From NCBI RefSeq assembly GCF_026460985.1, contig NZ_JAPKNM010000019.1, forward strand, positions 1 through 64,000: 64,000 bases of DNA, read 5' to 3'. Shown piece by piece: positions 19,324 to 29,782 of this stretch (positions are counted from its first letter, which is position 1; each line of letters starts with the position of its first letter). Below the pieces are notes generated by a model, which was given only the letters and a program-made list of their open reading frames with translations, was not told the origin of the DNA and ran no database searches. The DNA comes from Sphingomonas sp. GTDB lineage: Bacteria > Pseudomonadota > Alphaproteobacteria > Sphingomonadales > Sphingomonadaceae. A program made the translations under genes and the position numbers.

Positions 19324-20985
19324 ATGCCAAAGCTGCACTTGCTCGCGCGCCTGCTGGCTCCGCTCCTCGCCCTCGCTGCCCCCATCGCCGCCCGCGCCGA
19401 CGCGCTGATCGACAACGTCAACGGCATGACGCTCGACGAGAAGGGCCAGGTCGTCCGTTTCACCGGGCTGATGATGAACCGCGAGGGCAGGATCACCCTG
19501 CTGCTCGCCCAAGGCCAGAAGCGCCCGAAGAAGATCGACTGGAAGCTCGACATGGGCGGCAAGACGCTGGTGCCGGGCATGATCGACGGGCACGGCCATG
19601 TCATGGGGCTCGGCGCGCAGTTGCTCCGGGTCGATCTGTCCGAGACCAATTCGCTCGACGAGGCACTGGCGAAGATCCGTGCCTATGCCACTGCCAACCC
19701 GACCAAGTGGATCCTCGGGGGGGGCTGGAACCAGGAACGCTGGAAGCTCGGCCGCTTCCCCACCGCCGCCGAGCTCGACTCCGCGGTCGGCGACCGCCCG
19801 GCCTGGCTCGAGCGCGTCGACGGCCATGCCGGCTGGGCCAACAGCCGCGCGATCGCAACCGCCGGCGTCGCCGCCGCGACCAGGGACCCCAATGGCGGAC
19901 GCATCGAACGCGAAGCCGGCGGCAAGCCCTCGGGCGTGTTCGTCGACGCGGCGATGGACCTGATCACCAAGTCGATCCCCGCGCCCACCCCACGCGAGCT
20001 CAACGCTGCCTTCCTCGCCGCGCAGGACCGGCTGCTCTCGCTCGGCGTCACCGCCGTCGCCGACATGGGCACCAGCCAAAGCGACTGGCTGACCTTCCGG
20101 CGGATGGCCGACATCAACCTGCTCAAGATGCGCATCCTGAGCTACGCGGCCGGCGTCGATGCCGCGCTCGCCGTCGCCGGTCAGGGGCCGACGCCGTGGC
20201 TATACGCCGACAGGCTCCGCATGGGCGGCATCAAGATCCTCGACGACGGCGCGCTCGGATCGCGCGGCGCCTGGCTCAAGGCCGATTATGCCGATGCGCC
20301 GGGCAACAGGGGACTGATCTTCCACTCAGACGACCAGTTGCTCAACCTGATGATCCGCGGCTCGATGGACGGCTTCCAGATCGCCGTCCACGCCATCGGC
20401 GACCGCGCCAACCAGCAGGTGCTCGACGCGATCGAAGTGCTCTCCCAGACCTATAAGGGCGATCGGCGCTGGCGGATCGAGCATGCCCAGATCGTCGATC
20501 CGAAGGACCTGCCGCGCTTCGGCAAGTTCGGCACGATCGCGTCGATGCAGCCGGTCCACCAGACCAGCGACATGCACATGGTCGAGGCCCGGCTGGGCGA
20601 GGCGCGGCTGGCGGGCGCCTATGCGTGGCGCTCGATGCTGCAGAACGGGTCGCGGCTCGCCTTCGGTTCGGACTTCCCGGTCGAGAGCCCCGATCCCTGG
20701 GCGGGCTGGGCGGCGAGCTTCACCCGCCAGGACGCGACGGGCCAGCCCTTTGGTGGCTGGCGACCGGAAGAAGCGGTGACGCGCGAGCAGGGCTGGGCCG
20801 GCTTCACCACCGGCGCGGCCTATGCCGGTTTCGCCGAGGACAAGATCGGCCGGATCGCGATCGGCATGCGCGCCGACTTCCTGATCCTCGATCGCGACCC
20901 CCTGCTCGCCTCGCCGAGCGACCTGCGCGCGACCAAGGTGATCGAGACCTGGGTCGGCGGCGACCGGGTCTGGCAGCGGAAATAG
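19324..20985 (+). CDS. amidohydrolase family protein (YtcJ-like), secreted
   Basis: Signal peptide; KTLVPGMIDGHGHVMGLG, ILDDGALGSRGAWLKADYAD, SDFPVESPDPWAGWAASF. Confidence 0.9.
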   Translation: MPKLHLLARLLAPLLALAAPIAARADALIDNVNGMTLDEKGQVVRFTGLMMNREGRITLLLAQGQKRPKKIDWKLDMGGKTLVPGMIDGHGHVMGLGAQLLRVDLSETNSLDEALAKIRAYATANPTKWILGGGWNQERWKLGRFPTAAELDSAVGDRPAWLERVDGHAGWANSRAIATAGVAAATRDPNGGRIEREAGGKPSGVFVDAAMDLITKSIPAPTPRELNAAFLAAQDRLLSLGVTAVADMGTSQSDWLTFRRMADINLLKMRILSYAAGVDAALAVAGQGPTPWLYADRLRMGGIKILDDGALGSRGAWLKADYADAPGNRGLIFHSDDQLLNLMIRGSMDGFQIAVHAIGDRANQQVLDAIEVLSQTYKGDRRWRIEHAQIVDPKDLPRFGKFGTIASMQPVHQTSDMHMVEARLGEARLAGAYAWRSMLQNGSRLAFGSDFPVESPDPWAGWAASFTRQDATGQPFGGWRPEEAVTREQGWAGFTTGAAYAGFAEDKIGRIAIGMRADFLILDRDPLLASPSDLRATKVIETWVGGDRVWQRK

Positions 20986-20987
20986 AC

Positions 20988-21665
20988 ATGGTACGCAGAT
21001 GGCTCGCGTTTCGGCCGGCGCTGCTGGCCGGAGCGAACTGGCGCGAACGCGTCATTGCCGCGGTGGGGGCGCTGATCGGCATCGCCGCCACGTCGCTGAT
21101 CGGCGGATGGCTGGACGCCTCGGCGCATATCGGGGTGTTGCTGGTGGCGTCGATGGGCGCGTCGGCGGTTCTGGTGTTCGTCGTGCCCAGCAGCCCGCTC
21201 GCTCAACCCTGGCCGGTCGCCGGCGGCCATCTGGTCTCCGCGCTGACCGGAGTCGCGGTTACCCGCCTGCTCGGCACCGGCCCGCTCGCCGCGGGCACCG
21301 CGGTGGCCGCCGCGATCCTCGCAATGTCGCTGCTCCGCTGCCTCCACCCGCCCGGCGGCGGCACCGCTTTGCTGCCGCTGGTCGGCGGACCGGCGGTCGC
21401 CGCGCAGGGCTTCGGCTTCGCCTTCCTTCCGGTCGAGTTCAACGCGCTGGTCCTGCTCGCGGTCGGCTTCGTCTTCCATCGTTTCTCGGGCCACAGCTAC
21501 CCGCACCGGGCGCTGCCGCTTCCCGACCATCCCCGCCTCGCGCCCCAGGACATCGACGCCGCGCTCGCCGAGACCGGCGAGACCTTCGACATCAGCCACG
21601 AGGACCTCGAGGCTTTGCTCGAACGCGCCGAGCGCCACGCGCGCGCCCGGCGCGTCCGGCGATAG
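20988..21665 (+). CDS. HPP family membrane protein
   Basis: MASMGASAVLVFVVPSSPLAQPWPVAGGHLVSA, CLHPPGGGTALLPLVGG. Confidence 0.88.
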   Translation: MVRRWLAFRPALLAGANWRERVIAAVGALIGIAATSLIGGWLDASAHIGVLLVASMGASAVLVFVVPSSPLAQPWPVAGGHLVSALTGVAVTRLLGTGPLAAGTAVAAAILAMSLLRCLHPPGGGTALLPLVGGPAVAAQGFGFAFLPVEFNALVLLAVGFVFHRFSGHSYPHRALPLPDHPRLAPQDIDAALAETGETFDISHEDLEALLERAERHARARRVRR

Positions 21666-21708
21666 ACGGCCGCGCCCCGGGGAAGAGAGACGCGGCCGCC
21701 CTCCCTTA

Positions 21709-22272
21709 TCAGCCGACGGCCAGCGTCCCGTTCATCCGGATCGGCCGCGCCAGGTTGAAGTAGTTGGGCGAGGTCGCCATCACCGCGCGGTGGATCTCCT
21801 CGAACTGCTCGGGCGTGCCGTTGCCGGCGATCCGCACATGATAGTCGAGCTCCTCATAACCCGGCGAGATGCTGGGATCGAGGCCGAGGAACCCGCGCAG
21901 GTCGAGCTGCCCGGTCGTCTCGATCTCGAGCCGCTCGAGCGTGATGCCCTGCATCGATGCACCCGCGACATAACCCACCGTCATGCACGCATTGAGTGCC
22001 GCCATCAGCAGCTCCTGCGGATTGGGCGCGGTGTTGGTGCCGAGCAGCTCCAGCGGTTCGTCCGCCGCGATCTCGAACTCGCGCGCGATCTGCTCGCCGC
22101 CGAGCGCATAGCCGCTCACCTTGCTGGTGCTCCGCGTCTGGCCGTCCCAGCGCGTGCGCACCGAGAAGCGTACCTGGCCCAGCACCGGATCCTCGGCGAT
22201 CGCCTGCACGGTCGCGCCGAGCGCGTCGAGGTCGAGGCCATTCACCACGTTACGCGTCATCACATCGTTCAT
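21709..22272 (-). CDS. OsmC family protein
   Basis: NPQELLMAALNACMTVGYVAGASMQGITLERLEIETTGQLDLRGFLGLD. Confidence 0.85.
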   Translation of the reverse strand: MNDVMTRNVVNGLDLDALGATVQAIAEDPVLGQVRFSVRTRWDGQTRSTSKVSGYALGGEQIAREFEIAADEPLELLGTNTAPNPQELLMAALNACMTVGYVAGASMQGITLERLEIETTGQLDLRGFLGLDPSISPGYEELDYHVRIAGNGTPEQFEEIHRAVMATSPNYFNLARPIRMNGTLAVG

Positions 22273-22297
22273 CGTTCACTCTCCTGTTGATCTGGTT

Positions 22298-23209
22298 TCA
22301 GCAAAAGGCCGGCGCGACGGCGTCGATGCGGTCGCGCGCGGCGGGTGAGATCGCGCCGAGCGTGGCGCGGAACTGCGGGTGGGTCATGCCGCTGCCGAGA
22401 TAGGTCCAGCGCAGCGCCTGGTGCTGGGCGGTGATGAAGCCCTCGCGGTCGGCATCCGCCAGCACGCGCCCCGCCGCCGCCTCGAAGGCGGCGAGATTGA
22501 GCGCGGTCTGGCCCTTGCACCCGCCGTCCAGGAACATCCCGATCTCGAGATACTCGTCGATCGCGCGGTCGATCGCCGCTTCGTCGCGCCCTTCCGCCAG
22601 CAGCTCGACCATCAGCGTATCGATCCTGGCGTGCTGCGCCTCCTCCATCCAGTGATGCCGGAGCAGGCTCTTGAACAGCGGATCGATCCCGGCATCGTCG
22701 CGGACGCTGTCGAGATAATGCGCCTGCGTCATCCACTCGATATGGAGCACCGCCAGCGCCACGCTCAGCGGATCGTGGCGCAGGATCTCGGCGGCGATCG
22801 CCTCGGCCGGCCCGATCATCCCGCACGTCACCGGGAAGCCGCGCACGAACGCGGCGTGGAAGCGCTTGAAAAGGTGGATGTGCTTGGCTTCCTCCGAAGC
22901 GAAGCCGAGCAAAGCGCGCACGCGCTCGTCGTCGCCCTCCAGCATCGGCCGGGCATGATCGAGCACGAAGGGCAGGATCATCTCCTCGATCAGCCCGAAC
23001 ATGCTCAGATATTCGTGCCCGCGGATCTGGTTGAGCAGGCGCCCGTCGCCCTCGCTTATGCCGGGCGTGTCCGCGACGCGTGCCAGCGCCTCGGGCATGA
23101 ACGGCCGGGTGAAGTCGAGGCCGGCGTCCTCGGGCATGACGTCGTCGAGCTGCCAGGCCGCACGGGCCGATGCCGCGAGCACGCCCTGCCAGGTGAATTG
23201 ATGGTACAT
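22298..23209 (-). CDS. ferritin-like / diiron-oxygenase-like protein of unknown function
   Basis: Two E..EExxH sets: GHEYLSMFGLIEEM...FASEEAKHIHLF and LHIEWMTQAHYLD...HHWMEEAQHARID. Confidence 0.65.
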   Translation of the reverse strand: MYHQFTWQGVLAASARAAWQLDDVMPEDAGLDFTRPFMPEALARVADTPGISEGDGRLLNQIRGHEYLSMFGLIEEMILPFVLDHARPMLEGDDERVRALLGFASEEAKHIHLFKRFHAAFVRGFPVTCGMIGPAEAIAAEILRHDPLSVALAVLHIEWMTQAHYLDSVRDDAGIDPLFKSLLRHHWMEEAQHARIDTLMVELLAEGRDEAAIDRAIDEYLEIGMFLDGGCKGQTALNLAAFEAAAGRVLADADREGFITAQHQALRWTYLGSGMTHPQFRATLGAISPAARDRIDAVAPAFC

Positions 23210-23237
23210 TATCGTTTCTCCTTGGGACCCTATGCCC

Positions 23238-23345
23238 TCAGGCAAAGGTCAGGGCGTGAAAGGTGAGGATGATCACGGTCAGGACGCCGGCGCCGAACAC
23301 GGCCGGAAGGCGTACGCAAAGCAACGAATCGGAATAGAAGTTCAC
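23238..23345 (-). CDS. small single-TM protein (35 aa), unannotated-type microprotein
   Basis: GTG start with GGGAG 7 nt upstream; (M)NFYSDSLLCVRLPAVFGAGVLTVIILTFHALTFA; collinear with 22298-23209. Confidence 0.5.
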   Translation of the reverse strand: MNFYSDSLLCVRLPAVFGAGVLTVIILTFHALTFA

Positions 23346-23587
23346 GAGTAATCTCCCATGGTTATCCAGCGCAGCTAAGGCACGTGGATTGACGATGTTC
23401 AGATTATTGATTGGCCGTTCGCGAGGGTCGCCCAGATCCTCCCGCAACTCGACTGCGACTCTATGCTGCCGAACTAGCCCCGGAGGCCGCAACGCGCTAT
23501 GATCCGGCGGACGGGAAAATTGATCGATCGACCGGATTGGCAGCCCGCATATTGGACCTTCGGGGCCAATTCTTCAGAGGATGTGGG

Positions 23588-24535
23588 ATGGACGTGCTCG
23601 GCGAAATGCTCGCGGCGCTGCGCCTTTCGGGTGGCGTATTCGTGGACGCGGAATTCAAGGCACCCTGGACGGTGCTGTCGGACTATACGCCCGAGGATTG
23701 CGCGCCGTTCTTCGCCGTGCCGAACCAGCTGATCGCCTATCACTACGTGCGGTCGGGATCGTTCACCTGCCGGATCCCCGACGGCCCCATGCGCGAAGTC
23801 CATGCCGGCGAGATCGTGATCCTGCCGCACGGCGTGCCGCACTATCTCCACGGGCCCGCCCCCTGGCCCGCTCCGATGGACACGCAGGACGTGCTGCGCA
23901 CGCTGGACAACGGCATCCTGCGCCTGCGCGGCGGCGGCGACGGCGAGGCCGTGACGATGTATTGCGGCTATCTGGGCACCACGACGCCCGACAATACCTT
24001 GCTCCAGAGCCTGCCGCCGATGATGGTGATCGGCATCGACGCGGCGCAGGGCGACTGGGTCGCGCGCTCGCTCGACTTCGCCGCGCACGGCGTCGCGACC
24101 AACTCGCCCGAGATGGTCGGCAAGCTCGCCGAGGGGCTCTTCGCCGAAGCGGTGCGGCGCTATGTCGACGAGCTGCCGGCGGACGAGCGCGGCTGGCTCG
24201 CGGGGCTGCGCGATCCCGCGGTCGGCCGGGCGCTCGCGCTGATCCATCACCGCTTCGCCGAAGGCTGGACGCTCGAGGCGCTCGCCCGCGAGGCCGCGGT
24301 CTCCAAGACGGTGCTCGCCGAGCGCTTCCGCGCGCTGCTGGGCGAATCGCCGATGCAATATTGCGCGCGCTGGCGGATGAAGGCCGCCGCCGAGATGCTG
24401 CGCGACAATCGCCAGAATGCGTGCAGCGTCGCTTATTCGGTCGGGTTCAATTCGGAAGCCGCGTTCAACCGCGCCTTCAAGCGCGAATTCGGCGCCCCGC
24501 CCGCGACCTGGGCACGCGAGGCGGTGGCGGCGTAG
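23588..24535 (+). CDS. AraC family transcriptional regulator with N-terminal cupin sensor
   Basis: Cupin region AYHYVRSGSFTCRIPDGPMREVHAGEIVILPHGVPHYLHG; HTH EALAREAAVSKTVLAERFRALLGESPMQYCARWRMKAA..AYSVGFNSEAAFNRAFKREFGAPPATW. Confidence 0.92.
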   Translation: MDVLGEMLAALRLSGGVFVDAEFKAPWTVLSDYTPEDCAPFFAVPNQLIAYHYVRSGSFTCRIPDGPMREVHAGEIVILPHGVPHYLHGPAPWPAPMDTQDVLRTLDNGILRLRGGGDGEAVTMYCGYLGTTTPDNTLLQSLPPMMVIGIDAAQGDWVARSLDFAAHGVATNSPEMVGKLAEGLFAEAVRRYVDELPADERGWLAGLRDPAVGRALALIHHRFAEGWTLEALAREAAVSKTVLAERFRALLGESPMQYCARWRMKAAAEMLRDNRQNACSVAYSVGFNSEAAFNRAFKREFGAPPATWAREAVAA

Positions 24536-24549
24536 TAGGCATTCTCACG

Positions 24550-24689
24550 TCAATCCTCCCCCGCCAGGGGGAGGTGGCGCCGAAGGCGACGGAGGGGGAG
24601 GTAAGCGGCGCACTCTCCAACTGAGCGCAGTGATTCCGCCCCCTCCGTCAGCCTGCGGCTGACACCTCCCCCTGGCGGGGGAGGATTGA
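24550..24689. repeat. intergenic palindromic repeat, family C copy 1
   Basis: Perfect 26-bp terminal inverted repeat TCAATCCTCCCCCGCCAGGGGGAGGT / ACCTCCCCCTGGCGGGGGAGGATTGA. Confidence 0.92.
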
Positions 24690-24800
24690 AGCCTATCCCC
24701 TCTAGCTTCTCCGACAGCCGCACGGTGGACCCCGGACCACGCCTGTCCTGAGCGCCTGCCCTGCAGGCAGTCGAAGGGGCCGGGGTGACGAAAGCACAAA

Positions 24801-24830
24801 AAAGCCGCGGCCCTTGCGGACCGCGGCTTT
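24801..24830 (-). terminator. rho-independent terminator for ctrA
   Basis: Perfect 10-bp stem AAAGCCGCGG/CCGCGGCTTT followed by T-run on the minus strand. Confidence 0.85.
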
Positions 24831-24850
24831 CTTAACCCCATGAAACTGGT

Positions 24851-25564
<714 letters not shown>

Positions 25565-25655
25565 CGTCGGTTCCCCTGTCCTCGCACGCGTTAGGGGCCC
25601 CGTGGCCGACGCGCTGGACGAATTCATTAACCTAAGCACCTCTGAAGGCAAAAGG

Positions 25656-25670
25656 TTAATTTCTAACTAA
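25656..25670. promoter_or_regulatory. possible CtrA-box-like site upstream of ctrA
   Basis: TTAA-N7-CTAA, one mismatch to TTAA-N7-TTAA, about 90 bp upstream of the ctrA start. Confidence 0.35.
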
Positions 25671-25736
25671 CCGGCCTTGTTCCACGAGTCGTAGGGAATC
25701 TACCTATTCGGGACTCAAACTCGTTTCGAAGTCGAG

Positions 25737-26651
25737 TCATAAAAGCGCCTGGGCGCAGAGTCGCTTGAGCCGATCGCTCAGGAAATCGATCAGCGCCTCG
25801 ACCCGCGCCGGCCGCAAGGTCCCGGGGGGCGTCAGCAGGTGCAAGCCCAGCGCGCCGCCGCTCCATTCGTCGAGCACGCTCTCCAGCCGCCCCGCCGCGA
25901 TCTCCTCGCTCACCAGGAAATCGGGCAGGCGCGCGATCCCCAGGCCAGCGCGCAGCGCGGGCAGCATCGCGTCGCCATTGTCGGTGCGGATCGGCCCGTC
26001 GACGCGGACGGCGGCCTCCTCGCCGCCGGCGCGGCGGAAGCGCCACACGTCGGGCATCGCGGTGTTGGTGTAGACGAAGCAGGCATGGGTCGCGAGGTCG
26101 GCCGGGTGGCGCGGGCGCCCGGCCCGGTCGAAATAGGCCGGCGCGCCGACCACATATCCCCTGACCGGCCCGATCCGGCGCGCGCGCAGCGAACTGTCGG
26201 GCAGTTCGGCGATGCGCAGCGCGATGTCGATCCCCTCGCCGACGATGTCGACGAACGCGTCGGAGAGCCGCAGGTCGATCTTGATCCCCGGGTGCAGCGT
26301 CATGAAGTCGGCGAGCACCGGCGCGAGATGGCTGATGCCGAAGGTGAGCGGCGCCGCGACGCGCACGATCCCCGCCGGCGCGCTCGCCGATTCGAACGCC
26401 GCTTCCTCCGCCGCCTCGCCTTCGGAGCGGATGCGCTGGGCATGCTCGGCGAGCGCGCGGCCGCTTTCGGTGAGCGTCAGCCGCCGCGAGGTGCGGTGGA
26501 ACAGCGACGTCCCCAGCCGCGCCTCGAGCCGCGTGATCGCCTTGGACACGGTCGCCTTGGACACCCCCAGCGCGTCCGCCGCGCCGCTGAACGAGCGATG
26601 CTCGACCACGCTGGCGAACACCGCCCAGGCCTCGAAATCGGGTAGCTTCAT
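25737..26651 (-). CDS. LysR family transcriptional regulator
   Basis: FASVVEHRSFSGAADALGVSKATVSKAITRLEARLGTSLFHRTSRRLTLTESG. Confidence 0.93.
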   Translation of the reverse strand: MKLPDFEAWAVFASVVEHRSFSGAADALGVSKATVSKAITRLEARLGTSLFHRTSRRLTLTESGRALAEHAQRIRSEGEAAEEAAFESASAPAGIVRVAAPLTFGISHLAPVLADFMTLHPGIKIDLRLSDAFVDIVGEGIDIALRIAELPDSSLRARRIGPVRGYVVGAPAYFDRAGRPRHPADLATHACFVYTNTAMPDVWRFRRAGGEEAAVRVDGPIRTDNGDAMLPALRAGLGIARLPDFLVSEEIAAGRLESVLDEWSGGALGLHLLTPPGTLRPARVEALIDFLSDRLKRLCAQALL

Positions 26652-26665
26652 GACTCAACTCCTAA

Positions 26666-26770
26666 GCCCCTCCCCTTCAGGGGAGGGGTTGGGGGTGGGG
26701 CCTGTCCGTCTCACCGAGCCTTCGCTTGGGGCACTGCCCCACCCCAACCCCTCCCCTGAAGGGGAGGGGC
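26666..26770. repeat. intergenic palindromic repeat, family B copy 2
   Basis: Near-identical to 17906-18011; 15 bp upstream of the LysR start. Confidence 0.9.
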
Positions 26771-26861
26771 TATAGCTGAGAAACAATCCGTTTCCAACGT
26801 TTCCATTTACCGCATGATCCTCCGCCCTATCTTGGCGCTCAAGAAACAAGGGAGATCAGCG

Positions 26862-27560
26862 ATGATCGACAAACGCTCCTTCGAAAGCCTCGGCCATGCC
26901 GACCATGGCTGGCTCAATGCGCGGCACCATTTCAGCTTCGCCGACTATCACGATCCGGCGCGCACCAGCTGGGGCTCGCTCCGCGTCTGGAACGACGACG
27001 AGATCGCCGCGAACAGCGGCTTCCCGCCGCATCCGCACCAGAACATGGAGATCATCACCTATGTCCGCTCGGGTGCGATCACCCACCAGGACTCGATGGG
27101 CAACAAGGGCCGCACCGAGGCCGGCGACGTCCAGGTGATGAGCGCGGGCAGCGGCGTGCGTCACGCCGAATATAATCTCGAGCCCGAGACCACGCGCATC
27201 TTCCAGATCTGGATCCTGCCGCGCGAACAGGGCGGCCAGCCGAGCTGGGGCGCCAAGCCTTTCCCCAAGGGCGATCGCTCGGGCAGGTTCGTGACGCTCG
27301 CCTCGGGGTTCGAGGGCGATGACGAGGCGCTGCCGATCCGGGCCAATGCCCGGGTGCTCGGCGCCACGCTCAAGGCCGGCGAGAGCGTCACCCACACGGT
27401 AGGCGACGGCCGCCACGCCTATCTCGTCCCCGCTATCGGCTCGGTCGAGATCGATAACGAACGCATCGACGCCCGCGACGGCGCCGCACTGAGCGGCGGC
27501 CAGACGGTCACGATCAAGGCACTCGAAGACGCCGAGATCGTCCTGGTCGACTCCGAATAA
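26862..27560 (+). CDS. pirin family protein
   Basis: HHFSFADYHDPARTSWGSLRVWNDDEIAANSGFPPHPHQNMEIITYVRSGAITHQDSMGNKG. Confidence 0.93.
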   Translation: MIDKRSFESLGHADHGWLNARHHFSFADYHDPARTSWGSLRVWNDDEIAANSGFPPHPHQNMEIITYVRSGAITHQDSMGNKGRTEAGDVQVMSAGSGVRHAEYNLEPETTRIFQIWILPREQGGQPSWGAKPFPKGDRSGRFVTLASGFEGDDEALPIRANARVLGATLKAGESVTHTVGDGRHAYLVPAIGSVEIDNERIDARDGAALSGGQTVTIKALEDAEIVLVDSE

Positions 27561-27569
27561 CCACCCAAC

Positions 27570-27630
27570 CGTCGCCCCGGCGAAAGCCGGGGCCTCAGGG
27601 CACGAGATCCCGGCTTCCGCCGGGATGACG
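27570..27630. repeat. intergenic palindromic repeat, family E copy 2
   Basis: CCGTCGCCCCGGCGAAAGCCGGGGCC ... ATCCCGGCTTCCGCCGGGATGACGG. Confidence 0.8.
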
Positions 27631-27655
27631 GCCCCGTTTTGAAGGGAGACATCGC

Positions 27656-28282
27656 ATGTCCAAGATTCTGGTTCTCTATTACTCGTCCTACGGCCACCTC
27701 GCGAAGATGGCCGACGCGGTCGCCGAAGGCGCGCGCAGCACCGGCGCCGAAGTCGATGTGCGCCGGGTCCCCGAGACCGCGCCCGCCGAAGTCGCGGCCG
27801 CCGCGGGCTTCGTCCCCGATCACAGCCATCCGGTGCTCGAGGACGTCAACGAACTCGCCGATTATGACGGCATCATCGTCGGCGCGCCGACGCGCTTCGG
27901 CCGGATGTCGAGCCAGATGGCGAGCTTCTGGGACCGCGCCGGCGGCCTCTGGTTCCAGGGCAAGCTCAACGGCAAGGTCGGCGGCGCCTTCACCTCCACG
28001 GCCACCCAGCATGGCGGGCAGGAAGCGACGCTCTTCTCGATCATCACCAACCTGCTCCATTTCGGCGTGACCATCGTCGGCCTCGACTATGGCTTCCAGG
28101 GCCAGATGGGCGTCGACGAGGTCAAGGGCGGCTCGCCCTATGGCGCGACCACGATCTCGGACGGCGACGGCAGCCGCCTGCCGAGCCAGGTCGAGCTCGA
28201 CGGCGCGCGCTATCAGGGCCGCCGGGTCGCCGAATTGGCCAACAGCATCGCGGCGCCTGCCCGCGAGCTCGAGACCGCGTAA
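27656..28282 (+). CDS. wrbA: NAD(P)H:quinone oxidoreductase, type IV (WrbA)
   Basis: [66 protein letters not shown]. Confidence 0.93.
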   Translation: MSKILVLYYSSYGHLAKMADAVAEGARSTGAEVDVRRVPETAPAEVAAAAGFVPDHSHPVLEDVNELADYDGIIVGAPTRFGRMSSQMASFWDRAGGLWFQGKLNGKVGGAFTSTATQHGGQEATLFSIITNLLHFGVTIVGLDYGFQGQMGVDEVKGGSPYGATTISDGDGSRLPSQVELDGARYQGRRVAELANSIAAPARELETA

Positions 28283-29007
28283 CCTCCCCCTTCCCCCGTG
28301 GTCTCGACGGAGCGGCGGCCTGGCGAAAGCCCGGCCGCCGTTTTCGTTTCGGGGCGCGCGACGGCGGGCTGCGCCGGCCAACTCGCCTGCGCCGCCGCGA
28401 AGCGGGCGCGCGCCGCCTGGGCCTGCGGTCCCGCGTCGCCGCTGCGGCCGACCCAGCGCCAATGCCAGGGCTCCCAGGCCACGCCCTGCTTGTTCCCCTG
28501 CGGGAAGGAGAGCTCGAAGCCGAAGTCCGGCCCGCGACGCATCAGCCATTTGCCGCCTGGGGTGAGCAGGAAGCATTGCTCGGTCACGCGGCAATCGGTG
28601 CCGCGCTGGACGAAGTCGACCGCATAGCCGGTAGCGTGCTCGCTATGCCCGGGCGGCCCGACGAACCGCGCGCGCAGTGCGGCGCCCGCGACTGTGTCGC
28701 AATTCTCGGCGCCCGCGCAGAAAACCTGACGCTGATGCGCGATCGAACGGAAGCACGATAAAGCGGTGAGCTCGATCCCTTCGGCGCGCGCGGCGGCACG
28801 CAGGCGCTCGAGATCGTCGGCGACCTCGCGCACCAGCGTGCAGCCCGCAAGACTGGGCACCGGCGCCAGCGAGGCCGGGTTCGCCTCGCCATAAGGCAGA
28901 TGCCCGAACAGGCGCGTTACCGCCGCGGGCGCGGCGGTCTGCGCATTCTCCTCGGCATGCGCCGCGATCGGTGCGAGCAGGATCAGGGCCAGGGCCGAAA
29001 GACGCAT
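28213..29007 (-). CDS. secreted M15-type (VanY/D-Ala-D-Ala carboxypeptidase-like) peptidase
   Basis: Signal peptide; [13 protein letters not shown] and [10 protein letters not shown] zinc-site motifs. Confidence 0.8.
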   Translation of the reverse strand: MRLSALALILLAPIAAHAEENAQTAAPAAVTRLFGHLPYGEANPASLAPVPSLAGCTLVREVADDLERLRAAARAEGIELTALSCFRSIAHQRQVFCAGAENCDTVAGAALRARFVGPPGHSEHATGYAVDFVQRGTDCRVTEQCFLLTPGGKWLMRRGPDFGFELSFPQGNKQGVAWEPWHWRWVGRSGDAGPQAQAARARFAAAQASWPAQPAVARPETKTAAGLSPGRRSVETTGEGGGYAVSSSRAGAAMLLANSATRRP

Positions 29008-29131
29008 CGCGCACCCTCACGACGCTGCCGGGATGGCATCGCCCATGAAACGCCGCACGCGCGGAAAGGATCACGCCCTATCCATAATCGCCGCGCTGGC
29101 GCTCGCGCGCAGGCAATGGCATGGGCGGGGG

Positions 29132-29782
29132 ATGTTCCAGGACCGCGTACTCTTCATCGACGGCGAAGCGATCGTGATCGACAAGCCCGCGGGCCTGCCG
29201 GTCGATCGCCCGCGCGACCGCTCCGAAAGCCTCGAGGATTTGCTCGGCGAGCTCACCTTCGGCTTCCAGCGGCTCCCCCTCCCCGTCCACCGGCTCGACC
29301 GCGACACCAGCGGCTGCCTGCTGCTCGCGCGCAATCCCAAGGCGCACAAGCGCTTCGGCCAGGCGTTCGAGGCGGGGACGGTGGTCAAGCGCTACCTCGC
29401 CATCCTCGACGGCGAGCCTGCCGGGGACAGCGGCGAGATCGACCTGCCGCTCGCCAAGGTCTCGACCGCCGAGACCGGCTGGCGGATGACCGGCGACGCG
29501 AAGGGCAAGCCCGCCCGCACCCGCTGGGAAGTGGTCGAGCGCGCCCGCGGCAAGGCGATGCTCGCCTTCTTCCCCGAGACCGGCCGCACCCATCAGATCC
29601 GCGTCCACGCCGCCGAGGGCCTCGGCCTGCCGATCCTCGGCGATCCGGTCTACGGCAAGGGCGGCCCCGCGGTGATGCTCCACGCCGCCGCGCTCACCGT
29701 GCCCCGCGAGGGCAAGCCCGACATCCACGCCGAGGCGCCGCTGCCCGTGCGCTTCCACAATGCGGGTTTCGGCCGTGGCTGA
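29132..29782 (+). CDS. RluA-family pseudouridine synthase
   Basis: LPVHRLDRDTSGCLLLARN, PETGRTHQIRVHAAEGLGLPILGDPVYG; start could lie upstream (29033). Confidence 0.88.
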   Translation: MFQDRVLFIDGEAIVIDKPAGLPVDRPRDRSESLEDLLGELTFGFQRLPLPVHRLDRDTSGCLLLARNPKAHKRFGQAFEAGTVVKRYLAILDGEPAGDSGEIDLPLAKVSTAETGWRMTGDAKGKPARTRWEVVERARGKAMLAFFPETGRTHQIRVHAAEGLGLPILGDPVYGKGGPAVMLHAAALTVPREGKPDIHAEAPLPVRFHNAGFGRG

